A stretch of 64,000 nt of DNA from DASUPK01 sp963728875 (lineage in GTDB: Bacteria > Actinomycetota > Thermoleophilia > Solirubrobacterales > 70-9). The stretch spans positions 372,001-436,000 of the forward strand of contig CAVSLJ010000003.1 of the NCBI GenBank assembly GCA_963728875.1, written 5' to 3'. The notes beneath the pieces were generated by a model, which worked only from the letters and a program-made list of their open reading frames with translations, did not search any database and was not told where the DNA came from. This document shows positions 17,041 through 24,448 of the stretch, in pieces. Made by a program: the position numbers and the translations under genes. Numbering within the stretch: the first letter of the stretch is position 1; every line of letters starts with the position of its first letter.

Positions 17041-17462
17041 ACAGCGAGCAGTCGCAGCAGCCGGCGGCCGAGCACGCGGTCGCCCTCGATCCTCACCCGG
17101 CCGCTCGCGATCCGGCCGAGCGCCTTGCGCCCCCGGGGGCGCCGTGGGTCCGGGACGCCGTGGAGCCGGCCCTGCAGAGTCGGGACGGTGGCGAAATGGA
17201 CTATGTCCGGGAGGCGGCCGGAGATCACCAGGTCCGGCTTGCGCGAATCGCCGTCCTCGACGACGACGCTGCGCGGCTTGAAGTGGATGCGCAGCGGCGA
17301 GAAATCCTCGGCGAAGCGAAACACGACTCGACCGCGCATCCGAGCGGCCAGCTCCGGTTCGCGGGCGATGCCGCGCTCGATCAGCCCGAAGATGCTCGGC
17401 GCGACTCCGTCCTCGACCATCCGGCCGAGGCGCACCGTGTGGACCTTGCCATTGCCGACCAT
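17037..17462 (-). CDS. SCP2 sterol-carrier-like domain protein
   Basis: The 141-residue protein looks like a single SCP2-type lipid-binding domain: GRVVFRFAEDFSPLRIHF, then VVEDGDSRKPDLVISGRLPDI followed by PTLQGRLHG. The alternating beta strands and the PDLVISG element match the SCP2 fold as used in many actinobacterial proteins. No catalytic residues are visible, so a lipid or acyl-CoA binding role is inferred. The C-terminal tail is basic (RVLGRRLLRLLAV). Confidence in the family is moderate. Confidence 0.6.
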   Translation of the reverse strand: MVGNGKVHTVRLGRMVEDGVAPSIFGLIERGIAREPELAARMRGRVVFRFAEDFSPLRIHFKPRSVVVEDGDSRKPDLVISGRLPDIVHFATVPTLQGRLHGVPDPRRPRGRKALGRIASGRVRIEGDRVLGRRLLRLLAV

Positions 17463-17472
17463 GTTCCGATCG

Positions 17473-17478
17473 TAGGAT
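17473..17478 (+). promoter_or_regulatory. Leaderless -10 box
   Basis: TAGGAT is followed by 7 bases and the ATG at 17486. No ribosome-binding sequence is present, so transcription probably starts at or next to the start codon. Confidence 0.5.
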
Positions 17479-17485
17479 CTGCGCC

Positions 17486-18289
17486 ATGCGGCCGGTGACT
17501 CCGCGCCTCAGGCTCATTCTCGAGGTCTTCGCCGGGCTCGCGCTGATCGCGGGCGCCCTGCTCTTCCTCGGTGCCACGCGAACCGACGCGTGGTGGTCAT
17601 GGACGATCGAGCCACCGCTCACCGCCGCCACCCTCGGCGCGTTCTACTGGGCCGCCTTCGTCCTCATCCTGATGGCAGCTCGATCACAGACCTGGGCCCG
17701 GGCCCGTCCGGCTGTGTATCCGGTCGCGGTGATCGCGGTGCTGCTGCTGCTCATCACGCTGATCCACATCGACCGGTTCGACCTGAACAGCCTGTTCGGC
17801 GTCTTCTGGGTGGTCGCCTATGCCCTGGTGCCGGTGCTGCTCGCTTGGACACTGGTCGAACAGCGGGGCACCCCCGGTGAGGACCGGCGCGGGGGGCAAC
17901 GACTGCCAAGGCTGCTGCGGCGGGTGCTGATCATCGAAGGCGTGGTGATGCTCGCCGCCGGCATCCTTCTCCTGGTGGCGCCGGGAGCCGCCGACGACAT
18001 CTGGCCCTGGGCGCTGTCGCCCCTCACCTCGCGCGCGATCGGCTCGTTCCTCTTCGGGATCGGGCTCGCGGCCCTGATCGCCGTTCGGGACGACGATCCG
18101 CTCAGCTTCCGCGGCGCCGCGCTCGCCTACACCGCGCTGGGGGTGCTGGAGCTGCTCGCCCTCAACCTCCACATCCCCGATCTCGGTGACCGGCCGCTGG
18201 CGACGACGCTCTACGCCGCCTTCTGGGTCGCAGTTGCGTTGACCGGGGTCTACGGGTTGAGTGCCGCGAGGGCCTCGGCCCGGTCGTAG
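17486..18289 (+). CDS. Hypothetical multi-pass membrane protein
   Basis: I cannot name this family. The 267-residue product has about seven predicted membrane segments, for example LEVFAGLALIAGALLFLG, AFYWAAFVLILMAA, AVIAVLLLLITLIHI, FWVVAYALVPVLLAW, EGVVMLAAGILLLVAPG and AAFWVAVALTGVYGL. It has no obvious transport or enzymatic motif. Two halves each begin with a similar pattern (cytosolic basic stretch, long helix, Trp-rich loop such as WWSWTIEPPLTA and IWPWALSPLTSR), hinting at an internal duplication. It overlaps the convergent SnoaL-like gene by 40 bases. Confidence 0.7.
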   Translation: MRPVTPRLRLILEVFAGLALIAGALLFLGATRTDAWWSWTIEPPLTAATLGAFYWAAFVLILMAARSQTWARARPAVYPVAVIAVLLLLITLIHIDRFDLNSLFGVFWVVAYALVPVLLAWTLVEQRGTPGEDRRGGQRLPRLLRRVLIIEGVVMLAAGILLLVAPGAADDIWPWALSPLTSRAIGSFLFGIGLAALIAVRDDDPLSFRGAALAYTALGVLELLALNLHIPDLGDRPLATTLYAAFWVAVALTGVYGLSAARASARS

Positions 18290-18645
18290 AAGGCGTCGAC
18301 GCGGATTCCCTGCGTGCCTGAGACGGTCCAGAGATGCGCATAGCGCGCGTCGACATCAGCGGCTGAGCCTCGGCCGGTGGCCTCCAGGTGGATCATCACC
18401 AGAACCCGGTCCCCCTCCTGCCTGACCTCCTCGACCGTTTGATGGAAGCGCTCCCAGGAGCCGAGGAAATCTGTGAGGAAGGCGCGGATCGCCGCTCGGC
18501 CCCGGTAGACGCCGGTGTCGGGAAGGACCTCGCTCTCGTGCCACTCGGCATCCTCGGCGAGGACCTCCATCGCCGCGTCGATGTCGCGACGGTTCAGCGC
18601 CTCGTATGAGGCGACGATTGCTTCCTTGCCATTCGCAGCCTCCAT
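18250..18645 (-). CDS. SnoaL-like (NTF2-fold) protein
   Basis: The 131-residue protein reads like a SnoaL-type alpha+beta cone: VASYEALNRRDIDAAMEVL, DAEWHESEVLPDTGVYRGR, AIRAFLTDFLGSWE, VLVMIHLEATGRGS and AHLWTVSGTQGIRVDAFYDR. Such proteins act as isomerases, hydrolases or binding proteins; the ligand cannot be inferred. The 3' ends of this gene and the membrane protein gene overlap by 40 bases, which is unusual but both reading frames are well supported. Confidence 0.8.
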   Translation of the reverse strand: MEAANGKEAIVASYEALNRRDIDAAMEVLAEDAEWHESEVLPDTGVYRGRAAIRAFLTDFLGSWERFHQTVEEVRQEGDRVLVMIHLEATGRGSAADVDARYAHLWTVSGTQGIRVDAFYDRAEALAALNP

Positions 18646-18668
18646 CCCGCCAAATTTAGGGCCTGCCG

Positions 18669-19187
18669 TCAGGTCGCGAGGATGAGGCAGGTGCTGGTGC
18701 CGGTGGCGAGCAGCTTGCCGTTCTCAACAGAGGTGAGCTTCGCCTCCGCCGTCGCGGTCTTCTGGCCCCTGTGGACCACGACCGACTCGGCACGAACGGC
18801 GCCCGTGTCGCGGAGAATCGGACGCAGGTACTTCACCTCGAGGGTCTGGCTGGTGTAGCCGACGCCGGCCGCACACGTCGTGTGCACCGAACAGCCGAGG
18901 GCGGAGTCGAGGATCGTCGAGGCGTAGCCGCCGTGGACCACCCCGATCGGGTTGTAGTACTCCTCGCCGGGCTCGCCGACGAAGACGGCCCTCCCCTCCT
19001 CCAGCTCCTCGATCGAGAAGTTCATGACGACGGCTATCGGGGGCGGTGGGATCTCGCCGAACTGGATCGCCCGGACGTAGTCCAGCCCCGCCATCTGCGC
19101 CCCCACCGCCGCGCTCGCCATCGGGTCCTGCCAGCTGATCGTCCGGCTGCGACTGCCAGCTGACTCGGTGGCCGGCTTCGCCATCAA
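18669..19187 (-). CDS. PaaI-type hotdog-fold thioesterase
   Basis: The 172-residue protein carries the hotdog signature: EYYNPIGVVHGGYASTILDSALG (an HGG-type active-site helix with the Asp in the following helix), then YTSQTLEVKYLRPI and GQKTATAEAKLTS. It probably hydrolyses an aromatic or medium-chain acyl-CoA. The start ATG overlaps the stop of a 53-residue upstream ORF (TGATG), so the two are translationally coupled and lie behind the dyads that also serve the divergent HxlR regulator. Confidence 0.88.
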   Translation of the reverse strand: MMAKPATESAGSRSRTISWQDPMASAAVGAQMAGLDYVRAIQFGEIPPPPIAVVMNFSIEELEEGRAVFVGEPGEEYYNPIGVVHGGYASTILDSALGCSVHTTCAAGVGYTSQTLEVKYLRPILRDTGAVRAESVVVHRGQKTATAEAKLTSVENGKLLATGTSTCLILAT

Positions 19188-19345
19188 ACGGGTCGCCCCT
19201 CGCTTCGCGCGGGGCGCCCTCTCATACCGCGCCTGCGCCCGCCGTTGTCGCGATCCCTGCGGACGGGATAGCTGAGGTCCGCGAGGATCTCCTCGGGACT
19301 GATCCGGACCTGCTCTGGATGAAACTCGAATCGCAGTGCTTTCAT
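19184..19345 (-). CDS. Small protein upstream of the thioesterase (53 residues)
   Basis: I do not recognise it. MKALRFEFHPEQVRISPEEI... begins at ATG 19345 with AAAGAGG eight bases upstream. The stop codon overlaps the thioesterase start. The C-terminal half is highly basic (RRDRDNGGRRRGMRGRP) and may not be structured. It could be a real small protein, a leader ORF that controls thioesterase translation, or the remnant of a longer gene. Confidence 0.45.
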   Translation of the reverse strand: MKALRFEFHPEQVRISPEEILADLSYPVRRDRDNGGRRRGMRGRPARSEGRPV

Positions 19346-19370
19346 GACCGCGCCTCTTTCCGTTTCGTTG

Positions 19371-19428
19371 GTTGCTTCACGCAACTCCAACTCCCCGGAC
19401 CCTACCAGCGTGAGTTGCATGACGCAAC
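19371..19428. promoter_or_regulatory. Duplicated dyad (HxlR-type operator) in a divergent promoter
   Basis: GTTGC-TTCAC-GCAAC (19371-19385) and GTTGC-ATGAC-GCAAC (19414-19428) have the same 5-5-5 architecture and identical arms, spaced 43 bp apart, about four helical turns. One lies 25 bases before the small ORF/thioesterase operon and the other 22 bases before the HxlR gene. This is the pattern for a regulator that represses itself and its divergent target by binding two sites on the same DNA face. Confidence 0.65.
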
Positions 19429-19450
19429 CGAGTGTGCGAAGATCACACTG

Positions 19451-19930
19451 ATGCTCGGCAATGACTACGAAGGACAGACCTGCTCCATCGCTCGCAGCCT
19501 CGAGCTGGTCGGCGAGCGCTGGACGCTGCTGGTGGTGCGGGAGATCTTTCACGGGCGGCGGAAGTTCTCGGAGATGCAGCGGTCCCTCGGCGTCGCCCGG
19601 AACGTGTTGACCGCCCGGCTCCAGCGAATGGTCGACGAGGACATCATCGAGCGGCGCCCGTACAGCGAGCGGCCCGAGCGCTACGAGTACTTCCTGACGG
19701 AGAAGGGGCTGGACCTGTGGCCGGTGATGACCGCGCTGATGTTCTGGGGGGACAAGTACGAGCCGCTGCCCGACGGTCCCCCCGTGCTCGTCATCCACAA
19801 GGGCGAGTGCGGCGGCGTCATCGACGAGCGCCGGATCTGCACCAAGTGCGGCAAGCCGTTGACGGTCCGCGAGACGCGCGCTGTCGAAGGGCCGGGAGCG
19901 GCCACCAGGCCGGTCGCTGTCGGAGCGTAG
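19451..19930 (+). CDS. HxlR-family transcriptional regulator
   Basis: The start ATG at 19451 gives a 159-residue protein beginning MLGNDYEGQTCSIARSLELVG, the usual N-terminus with the conserved Cys. The winged helix follows: GERWTLLVVREIFHGRRKF, SLGVARNVLTARLQRMV (recognition helix) and YEYFLTEKGLDL. A C-terminal extension contains CTKCGKPLTVRE with two cysteines in CxxC spacing plus an earlier KGECGG, a possible metal or redox site. Longer in-frame starts upstream would run through its own operator and are rejected. It probably regulates the divergent thioesterase gene. Confidence 0.9.
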   Translation: MLGNDYEGQTCSIARSLELVGERWTLLVVREIFHGRRKFSEMQRSLGVARNVLTARLQRMVDEDIIERRPYSERPERYEYFLTEKGLDLWPVMTALMFWGDKYEPLPDGPPVLVIHKGECGGVIDERRICTKCGKPLTVRETRAVEGPGAATRPVAVGA

Positions 19931-20042
19931 GGGCGACGCCCGAAGCGACTTATGCGGGCCGGCCGCTTGTGGCCGTAGATCCGGCCGCGGTCTTTGTGGC
20001 GGCCGTCGATGCTTGAAGCCGTCCCTAGACTCCCGCGCTGGG

Positions 20043-21188
20043 ATGGACTTCGACCTGACCGACGAGCAGCGGCTGCTGCGCGACACCGTCCGCGACTTCG
20101 CCCGCCAGGAGGTCGCACCGGTGGCCGAGGAGCTCGACCGCACCAAGGCCTTCCCGTACGAGCTGGTGGCGAAGATGGGAGAGCTCGGGCTGATGGGCAT
20201 CCCGTTCCCGGAACAGTACGGCGGAGGAGGAGCGGACACCCTCGCCTACGCCCTGGCGGTCGAGGAGCTCACCAGGATCGACTCCTCGGTCGCGATCACG
20301 ATGGCGGCCCACACCTCGCTCGGGACGATGCCGATCTACCTCTGGGGCACCGACGAGCAGAAGGACGATTGGCTCCCTCAGCTCTGCAGCGGCGGAAAGC
20401 TCGCCGCCTTCGGCCTCACCGAGCCCGAGGCCGGGTCCGACGCCGGCAACACGCACACCCGCGCGGAGCTCGAGGATGGCGAGTGGGTCGTGAACGGCGC
20501 CAAGCAGTTCATCACCAACTCGGGCACGGACATCTCCGGCTGCGTGACGATCACGGCGGTCACCGGCCGCGACAACGGGAGCAAGGAGATCTCCAACATC
20601 ATCGTCCCCAACGGGACGCCGGGATACGAGGTGGGCGAGCCCTACCGGAAGATGGGCTGGAACGCCTCGGACACGCGCCCGCTCACCTTCGCGGACTGCC
20701 GCGTTCCGGAGGGCAACATCCTCGGGCCGCGCGGCGCCGGCTTCAAGCAGTTCCTGGCGATTCTCGACGGCGGCCGGATCGGCGTGGCGGCGATGGGAGT
20801 CGGCCTGGCGCAGGGGGCGCTCGACGAGGCGATCTCATACTCCAAGGAGCGCCAGGCCTTCGGTCAGCCGATCGGCAAGTTCCAGGCGATCCAGGCGAAG
20901 ATCGCCGACCTCTCCGCCCAGATCGAGGCGGCGAGGCTGCTGGTCCATCGCGCCGCAATCGAGAAGGACCGCGGCGAGTCGTTCACGCTGACCGCGGCCC
21001 AGGCGAAGCTGATCACCGGCAGGCTCGCCGTCCGGGCGACCGAGGAGGCGGTTCAGATCCACGGCGGCTACGGCTACATCGAGGAGTACCCCGTCTGCCG
21101 CTTCTATCGCGACGCCAAGATCCTCACCATCGGCGAGGGCACCGACGAGGTGCAGCAGATGGTGATCGCTCGCCAGCTCGGGGTTTAG
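20043..21188 (+). CDS. Acyl-CoA dehydrogenase
   Basis: The 381-residue flavoenzyme has all three ACAD domains: an N-terminal helical part (MDFDLTDEQRLLRDTVRDFA), the beta domain with FGLTEPEAGSDAGNT and QFITNSGTDISG, and the C-terminal domain with RQAFGQPIGKFQAIQ, QIHGGYGYIEEYPVCRFYRD and the catalytic Glu in IGEGTDEVQ. It desaturates a short-chain or branched-chain acyl-CoA and delivers electrons to ETF (3.7-5.4 kb). ATG 20043 is chosen because alignment with the family starts there; TAGACT lies 11 bases upstream. Confidence 0.95.
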   Translation: MDFDLTDEQRLLRDTVRDFARQEVAPVAEELDRTKAFPYELVAKMGELGLMGIPFPEQYGGGGADTLAYALAVEELTRIDSSVAITMAAHTSLGTMPIYLWGTDEQKDDWLPQLCSGGKLAAFGLTEPEAGSDAGNTHTRAELEDGEWVVNGAKQFITNSGTDISGCVTITAVTGRDNGSKEISNIIVPNGTPGYEVGEPYRKMGWNASDTRPLTFADCRVPEGNILGPRGAGFKQFLAILDGGRIGVAAMGVGLAQGALDEAISYSKERQAFGQPIGKFQAIQAKIADLSAQIEAARLLVHRAAIEKDRGESFTLTAAQAKLITGRLAVRATEEAVQIHGGYGYIEEYPVCRFYRDAKILTIGEGTDEVQQMVIARQLGV

Positions 21189-21202
21189 TCGCGGGTAATA
21201 CC

Positions 21203-21388
21203 GCGGGGCCCCGCAGCTTTCGTTTGCATGGAAAGCAGTGGTCTCAGCCCAGCTCGGTTGCTTGGCGCTTTACCGGTCCATGTGACCGGCTTCTCGCCGA
21301 GCAGCCCGTGTCGAGGTGCCCTCTGGTGAGTTCTTCCGGAAATGCCGGAACAACTCACCAAGTGTGCCGCTTTGGACGAGAAGCGGCC
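21203..21388. repeat. Structured intergenic region with three strong hairpins
   Basis: Between the dehydrogenase stop and the Lys-rich secreted protein gene are GCGGGGCCCCGC (21203-21214), a long hairpin at 21325-21361 (TGGTGAGTT, one mismatch, TTCCGG, 5-base loop, CCGGAA, AACTCACCA) and a hairpin at 21367-21388 (GCCGCTT, loop TGGACGAG, AAGCGGC). The last one matches a hairpin on the other side of the same gene at 22207-22228 with compensatory base changes. No gene is seen in 21189-21426. The first palindrome may also help end the dehydrogenase transcript. Confidence 0.6.
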
Positions 21389-21426
21389 ATGGGGCCTAGG
21401 CAGCTCGCCCGGCCCGTGGGACAGAG

Positions 21427-22137
21427 CTACTTCTTCTTCTTGCAGTGTTTCTTCTTGGCCGACTCGGCGGACCGCTTGTGCTTCTTCTTCTTCATGCACT
21501 TCTTTTTCTTCACGGGGGCGACAGGGCAGGCCCCCTGAGTGCCCGCATTGGTGGGGCATTGATCCTGGGTCTCGTCGCCGAAGCCGTCGAGGTCGGCATC
21601 GGGCTCCAGCGTCGCGGAGACGTTCACGCGCTGATTGGGGAGAGTGCTGGTGGTCGCCATCGACTCTCCCGGGGCGATGTCCGGGGCGGCGCCGCGAGCG
21701 ATCGCGGTGTCGCCAGCTCCGGTCATGAACGTGCAGCCGGCGTTCATCGAGTGCACCCGGAGACCGAGGACGTCGCCGGGCGACACCGGGACGCGGGTCG
21801 GATAGCTCCGCAGCTCGCCTGCCGTGAAGACCTCGACCCCGCTGCGACCGGCCAATGTCAACGGCGACACCGGCGGGCCGTCCCAGACCAGGAGCCTGCC
21901 ATCGCCCCCGTCCGCGTGAGCCTTGTGCTGCCAGGCCGTAATCACGCCCGCGCTGGGAATCACGTATGAGGGCGGGCCAGCCTCCGCGCTCTGCGCGCTG
22001 TTGCCGGTCCCGCACAGCTGGGTGGGGCCGGGGGCGGTTTGCCCGACAGAGACGGCCCCGTCCGCTACCGGAGCGGCCAGCAACGTCACCGCCAGGGCGC
22101 TGGTCGCCACCACCGAAATCTGCAGCTTCGTTCGCAT
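21427..22137 (-). CDS. Secreted protein with Ca-binding-like repeat and Lys/Cys-rich C-terminal tail
   Basis: The 236-residue protein has a clear signal peptide (MRTKLQISVVATSALAVTLL, Ala-rich cleavage area near VADGA). An unrecognised beta-rich domain follows, then LEPDADLDGFGDETQDQCP, like a thrombospondin type 3 calcium-binding repeat. The last 31 residues are a low-complexity tail (KKKKCMKKKKHKRSAES, then KKKHCKKKK) that shares the R-x-AES-(A)-KKK core with the tail of the protein at 24.4-25.9 kb. The gene is flanked on both sides by related hairpin repeats. It is probably extracellular or wall-associated; the function is unknown. Confidence 0.8.
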   Translation of the reverse strand: MRTKLQISVVATSALAVTLLAAPVADGAVSVGQTAPGPTQLCGTGNSAQSAEAGPPSYVIPSAGVITAWQHKAHADGGDGRLLVWDGPPVSPLTLAGRSGVEVFTAGELRSYPTRVPVSPGDVLGLRVHSMNAGCTFMTGAGDTAIARGAAPDIAPGESMATTSTLPNQRVNVSATLEPDADLDGFGDETQDQCPTNAGTQGACPVAPVKKKKCMKKKKHKRSAESAKKKHCKKKK

Positions 22138-22206
22138 GCCGCGAACCTCCCTCTCGACGATCCTACCGCCCGTCAGATGACCGCCGCTTCAATGCCAAAC
22201 GAAAGT

Positions 22207-22265
22207 GCTGCTTTGGACGAAAAGCAGCGGTTTGGCGACTTTGCTCCGGATAGCGGAGCCAAGTC
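22207..22265. repeat. Paired hairpins related to those at 21.3 kb
   Basis: GCTGCTT-TGGACGAA-AAGCAGC (22207-22228) shares its loop and stem length with the hairpin at 21367-21388, while its stem differs by a C-G to T-A pair. It is followed by GACTT, mismatch, GCTCCG, loop GATAG, CGGAGC, mismatch, AAGTC (22237-22265), which has the same mismatch-in-stem, five-base-loop design as the long hairpin at 21325-21361. On the minus strand this lies about 70 bases upstream of the secreted protein gene and could be its leader. Confidence 0.55.
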
Positions 22266-22310
22266 GACAAATGGGGGGAATCTTTCCCCTGGGCGGGATT
22301 CGTGCCGGGA

Positions 22311-22748
22311 TCAGTCCCCGGCGGGGACAGCGGTGATCTCGTCGGCGTCCTGCTCCGCCACCTCGGCCGCGCGACCCTGGCCCTCGCTGATGCCCCAGTG
22401 CGCGCAGAGCTCGAGCTCCTGCAGGGCGGTGAGCGACTCGCTCGGGCGGAAGCGTGGGGCCTCGCGGATCCAGTCGCGCTCATAGGCCGCCCAGAGGCGG
22501 CCGGCGCCCTCGGCGACGTGCTCGAACGGGATCGCGGTGCAGCCGGCCAGCGGGCCGAGGCGGATCAGCACCCAGCGAGGATCGCCGTCCTCGGCGTCCA
22601 CATGGATGCCGGCGACGCGGCCCAGGCTCTTGTTGCCGAGCCCGTCGATCTGCTTGCCCACCCACGCGATCGCGTCCTCGAGGCTCGGCAGGGACGCCTT
22701 GTCTCGTGACTTGCCCTGCGTCGTTCGGGTTGACCGCTCCTCAGCCAC
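22311..22748 (-). CDS. PRC-barrel-like domain protein
   Basis: GTG at 22748, with GGAG seven bases before it, gives 145 residues and an 8-base overlap with the meaB stop, so the genes are coupled. The middle part (LGRVAGIHVDAEDGDPRWVLIRLG, then CTAIPFEHVAEGAGRLW) resembles a PRC-barrel, a small beta domain used in RNA processing and photosynthetic proteins. An acidic C-terminus follows. Its association with a mutase chaperone gene is not explained by any known function. Confidence 0.65.
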   Translation of the reverse strand: MAEERSTRTTQGKSRDKASLPSLEDAIAWVGKQIDGLGNKSLGRVAGIHVDAEDGDPRWVLIRLGPLAGCTAIPFEHVAEGAGRLWAAYERDWIREAPRFRPSESLTALQELELCAHWGISEGQGRAAEVAEQDADEITAVPAGD

Positions 22749-23694
22749 CCTCACGCTCCAATAGCTCCTTGGCCGCGCTGGCGGGATCGATCTCCCGCTT
22801 GACGACGCGGTCGAGGAGCTCGCGGATCGATGCATCGTCCGAGACGGTCTCCTCCAACCGCCGTCGCATTCGCGATGCTGCCAGCTCGAGCACCTCGTTG
22901 CGGAGATTCCGGGCCCTCCTCTCCTCCAGGGTGCCCTCGGCCTCGATGTGCTCGCGGTGCTCGGTGATCTTCTCGGCGAGCTCGGCGATGCCCTCGCCCT
23001 TCGCCGCCTCGGTCTTGACGATCGGGACCCTCCAGGAGGTGGCGGGCCCCAGCGACAGGACGCCGCGGATCTCCCGGATCATCGTGTCGGTCATCGGATG
23101 GTCTGACTTGTTGACCACGATCACGTCCGGGATCTCCATGACGCCGGCCTTCAGAGCCTGGATCGAGTCCCCGGACCCCGGCATCAGCACGAGGACGATC
23201 GTGTCGCCGTGGTCGACGATGTCGATCTCGGCCTGACCGACCCCGACGGTCTCGATGAAGACGTCGTCCTTGCCCGAGGCGTCCATCAGCAGAGCCGCCT
23301 GCAGGGTGGCCTCCGAGAGCCCGCCCAGGGCGCCGCGGCTCGCCATCGAGCGGATGAAAACGCCTTGATCCAGGAAGTGGTCCGAGAGCCGGATGCGATC
23401 GCCGAGCAGCGCTCCGCGCGTGAAGGGGCTGGAGGGGTCGATCGAGAGGACGGCGACCTGGCGGTCGGCCTTCCTCATCTCGGCGGTCAGCGCACCGATC
23501 AGGGTGCTCTTCCCCACCCCGGGCGGTCCGGTGAGGCCGACGATCCTCGCCCTGCCGGTGCGCGGGAAGACCTCGCGCACCAGCTCCCAGCCGGCCGGGT
23601 CGTCGTTCTCGATCAGCGTGATGGCACGGGCGAGGGCGCGCTTGTCGCCCGCGACCAGCCGCTCGGCCAGGCTCTCTTCGGTCTTCTGGGCCAT
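22741..23694 (-). CDS. meaB: MeaB/ArgK-type GTPase, methylmalonyl-CoA mutase chaperone
   Basis: The 317-residue G3E-family GTPase has Walker A GPPGVGKSTLIGAL, VLSIDPSSPFTRGALLGDRIR, the MASRGALGGLSEAT segment and IETVGVGQAEIDIVDHGD, all hallmarks of MeaB. It guards cobalamin loading and reactivation of methylmalonyl-CoA mutase, whose subunits are encoded at 6.9 and 10.6 kb. The ATG has no ribosome site but a TAGACT box lies 8 bases upstream, so it is probably leaderless. It shares a divergent promoter region with the acetyltransferase. Confidence 0.95.
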   Translation of the reverse strand: MAQKTEESLAERLVAGDKRALARAITLIENDDPAGWELVREVFPRTGRARIVGLTGPPGVGKSTLIGALTAEMRKADRQVAVLSIDPSSPFTRGALLGDRIRLSDHFLDQGVFIRSMASRGALGGLSEATLQAALLMDASGKDDVFIETVGVGQAEIDIVDHGDTIVLVLMPGSGDSIQALKAGVMEIPDVIVVNKSDHPMTDTMIREIRGVLSLGPATSWRVPIVKTEAAKGEGIAELAEKITEHREHIEAEGTLEERRARNLRNEVLELAASRMRRRLEETVSDDASIRELLDRVVKREIDPASAAKELLEREGG

Positions 23695-23702
23695 CGCGTC
23701 GC

Positions 23703-23731
23703 AGTCTAGGTATGGGGGCGGAACCTAGAAT
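23703..23731. promoter_or_regulatory. Symmetric divergent leaderless promoters
   Basis: TAGACT on the minus strand (23708-23703) is 8 bases before the meaB ATG, and TAGAAT on the plus strand (23726-23731) is 8 bases before the acetyltransferase GTG. Together with flanking bases they form the inverted repeat TCTAGGT-N11-ACCTAGA (23705-23729). The dyad may simply be two facing -10 boxes or may also bind a regulator. Confidence 0.55.
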
Positions 23732-23739
23732 CGCCGCCC

Positions 23740-24375
23740 GTGTTCCGCGCACTCGGCTTCTACCGCCGCAACGGCATGCTCAACCTGCGCTACGGCCGCC
23801 TGCTTTGGCGATATCTGTGGCGCCGCTTCCTGACCCCGGCCGGCTGGCGCTGGCAGACCGACGGGCCGGTCTTCTTCGGCAGGGGCCTCCAGCTGCAGAT
23901 CGCCAAGGGAGCCGAGATCCGCTTCGGGCGCTTCTGCTGGATCGGGGACGGGTCGAAGATCCGCAGCCATGAGGGCGTGGTCGAGATCGGCGCGAAGACG
24001 GTCTTCGGCCAGGAGTGCACGATCTCCTCGTACAGGCACGTGCGGATCGGCGAGCAGTGCGTGATCGCCGACCGGGCGATGTTCATCGATTTCGACCACG
24101 GCGTGGTCGAGGTCGAGCGCCCGATTCGCCAGCAGGGCATCTACATGCGCGAGTGCGTGATCGGTTCCAACGTCTGGGTCGGGTACGGCGCCTGCTTCCT
24201 GCGCGGGGTCAGGGTCGGCGACAACGCGATCGTGGGCACGAGCTCGGTGGTCACCCGGGACGTCCCGGCCAACGCCGTGGTCGGCGGAATCCCGGCCAAG
24301 GTGATCCGCATGCGAGAGGAGCCGCAGTCTCTGAAGTGGCCGGATCCGGTGGAACCGACGCGTGAAAATCGCTGA
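23740..24375 (+). CDS. Hexapeptide-repeat acyltransferase (left-handed beta-helix)
   Basis: The 211-residue protein has a basic N-terminal region with LRYGRLLWRYLWRRFL and then left-handed beta-helix repeats (AEIRFGRFCWIGDGSKI, VRIGEQCVIADRAMFIDFD, VIGSNVWVGYGACFLRGVRVGDNAIVGTSSVVTRDVP). It ends with VVGGIPAKVIRMR, the usual end of WbbJ/CysE-like acetyltransferases. It probably O-acetylates a sugar or envelope glycan. A comparable transferase (Rv3034c) lies near the methylglucose lipopolysaccharide genes of mycobacteria, and here the related cluster starts 1.8 kb away; a link is possible but unproven. Confidence 0.88.
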   Translation: MFRALGFYRRNGMLNLRYGRLLWRYLWRRFLTPAGWRWQTDGPVFFGRGLQLQIAKGAEIRFGRFCWIGDGSKIRSHEGVVEIGAKTVFGQECTISSYRHVRIGEQCVIADRAMFIDFDHGVVEVERPIRQQGIYMRECVIGSNVWVGYGACFLRGVRVGDNAIVGTSSVVTRDVPANAVVGGIPAKVIRMREEPQSLKWPDPVEPTRENR

Positions 24376-24381
24376 TCTGCC

Positions 24382-24387
24382 TATACT
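24382..24387 (+). promoter_or_regulatory. Probable -10 box of the secreted protein gene
   Basis: TATACT, preceded by TGCC in near extended -10 position, lies seven bases after the acetyltransferase stop and about 60 bases before the ATG at 24449. No good -35 is visible. Confidence 0.35.
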
Positions 24388-24448
24388 CGCTTCTCGGCAC
24401 CGGGGCCGGGCAGTTGGCAAGAAGTCACAGGGGTAAGAACGGAGAGGC

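Noticed and set aside
19184..20239. Long minus-strand frame through the HxlR gene
   Set aside because: Only its last 53 codons have a ribosome site; the rest is antisense to the HxlR gene and the dehydrogenase start.
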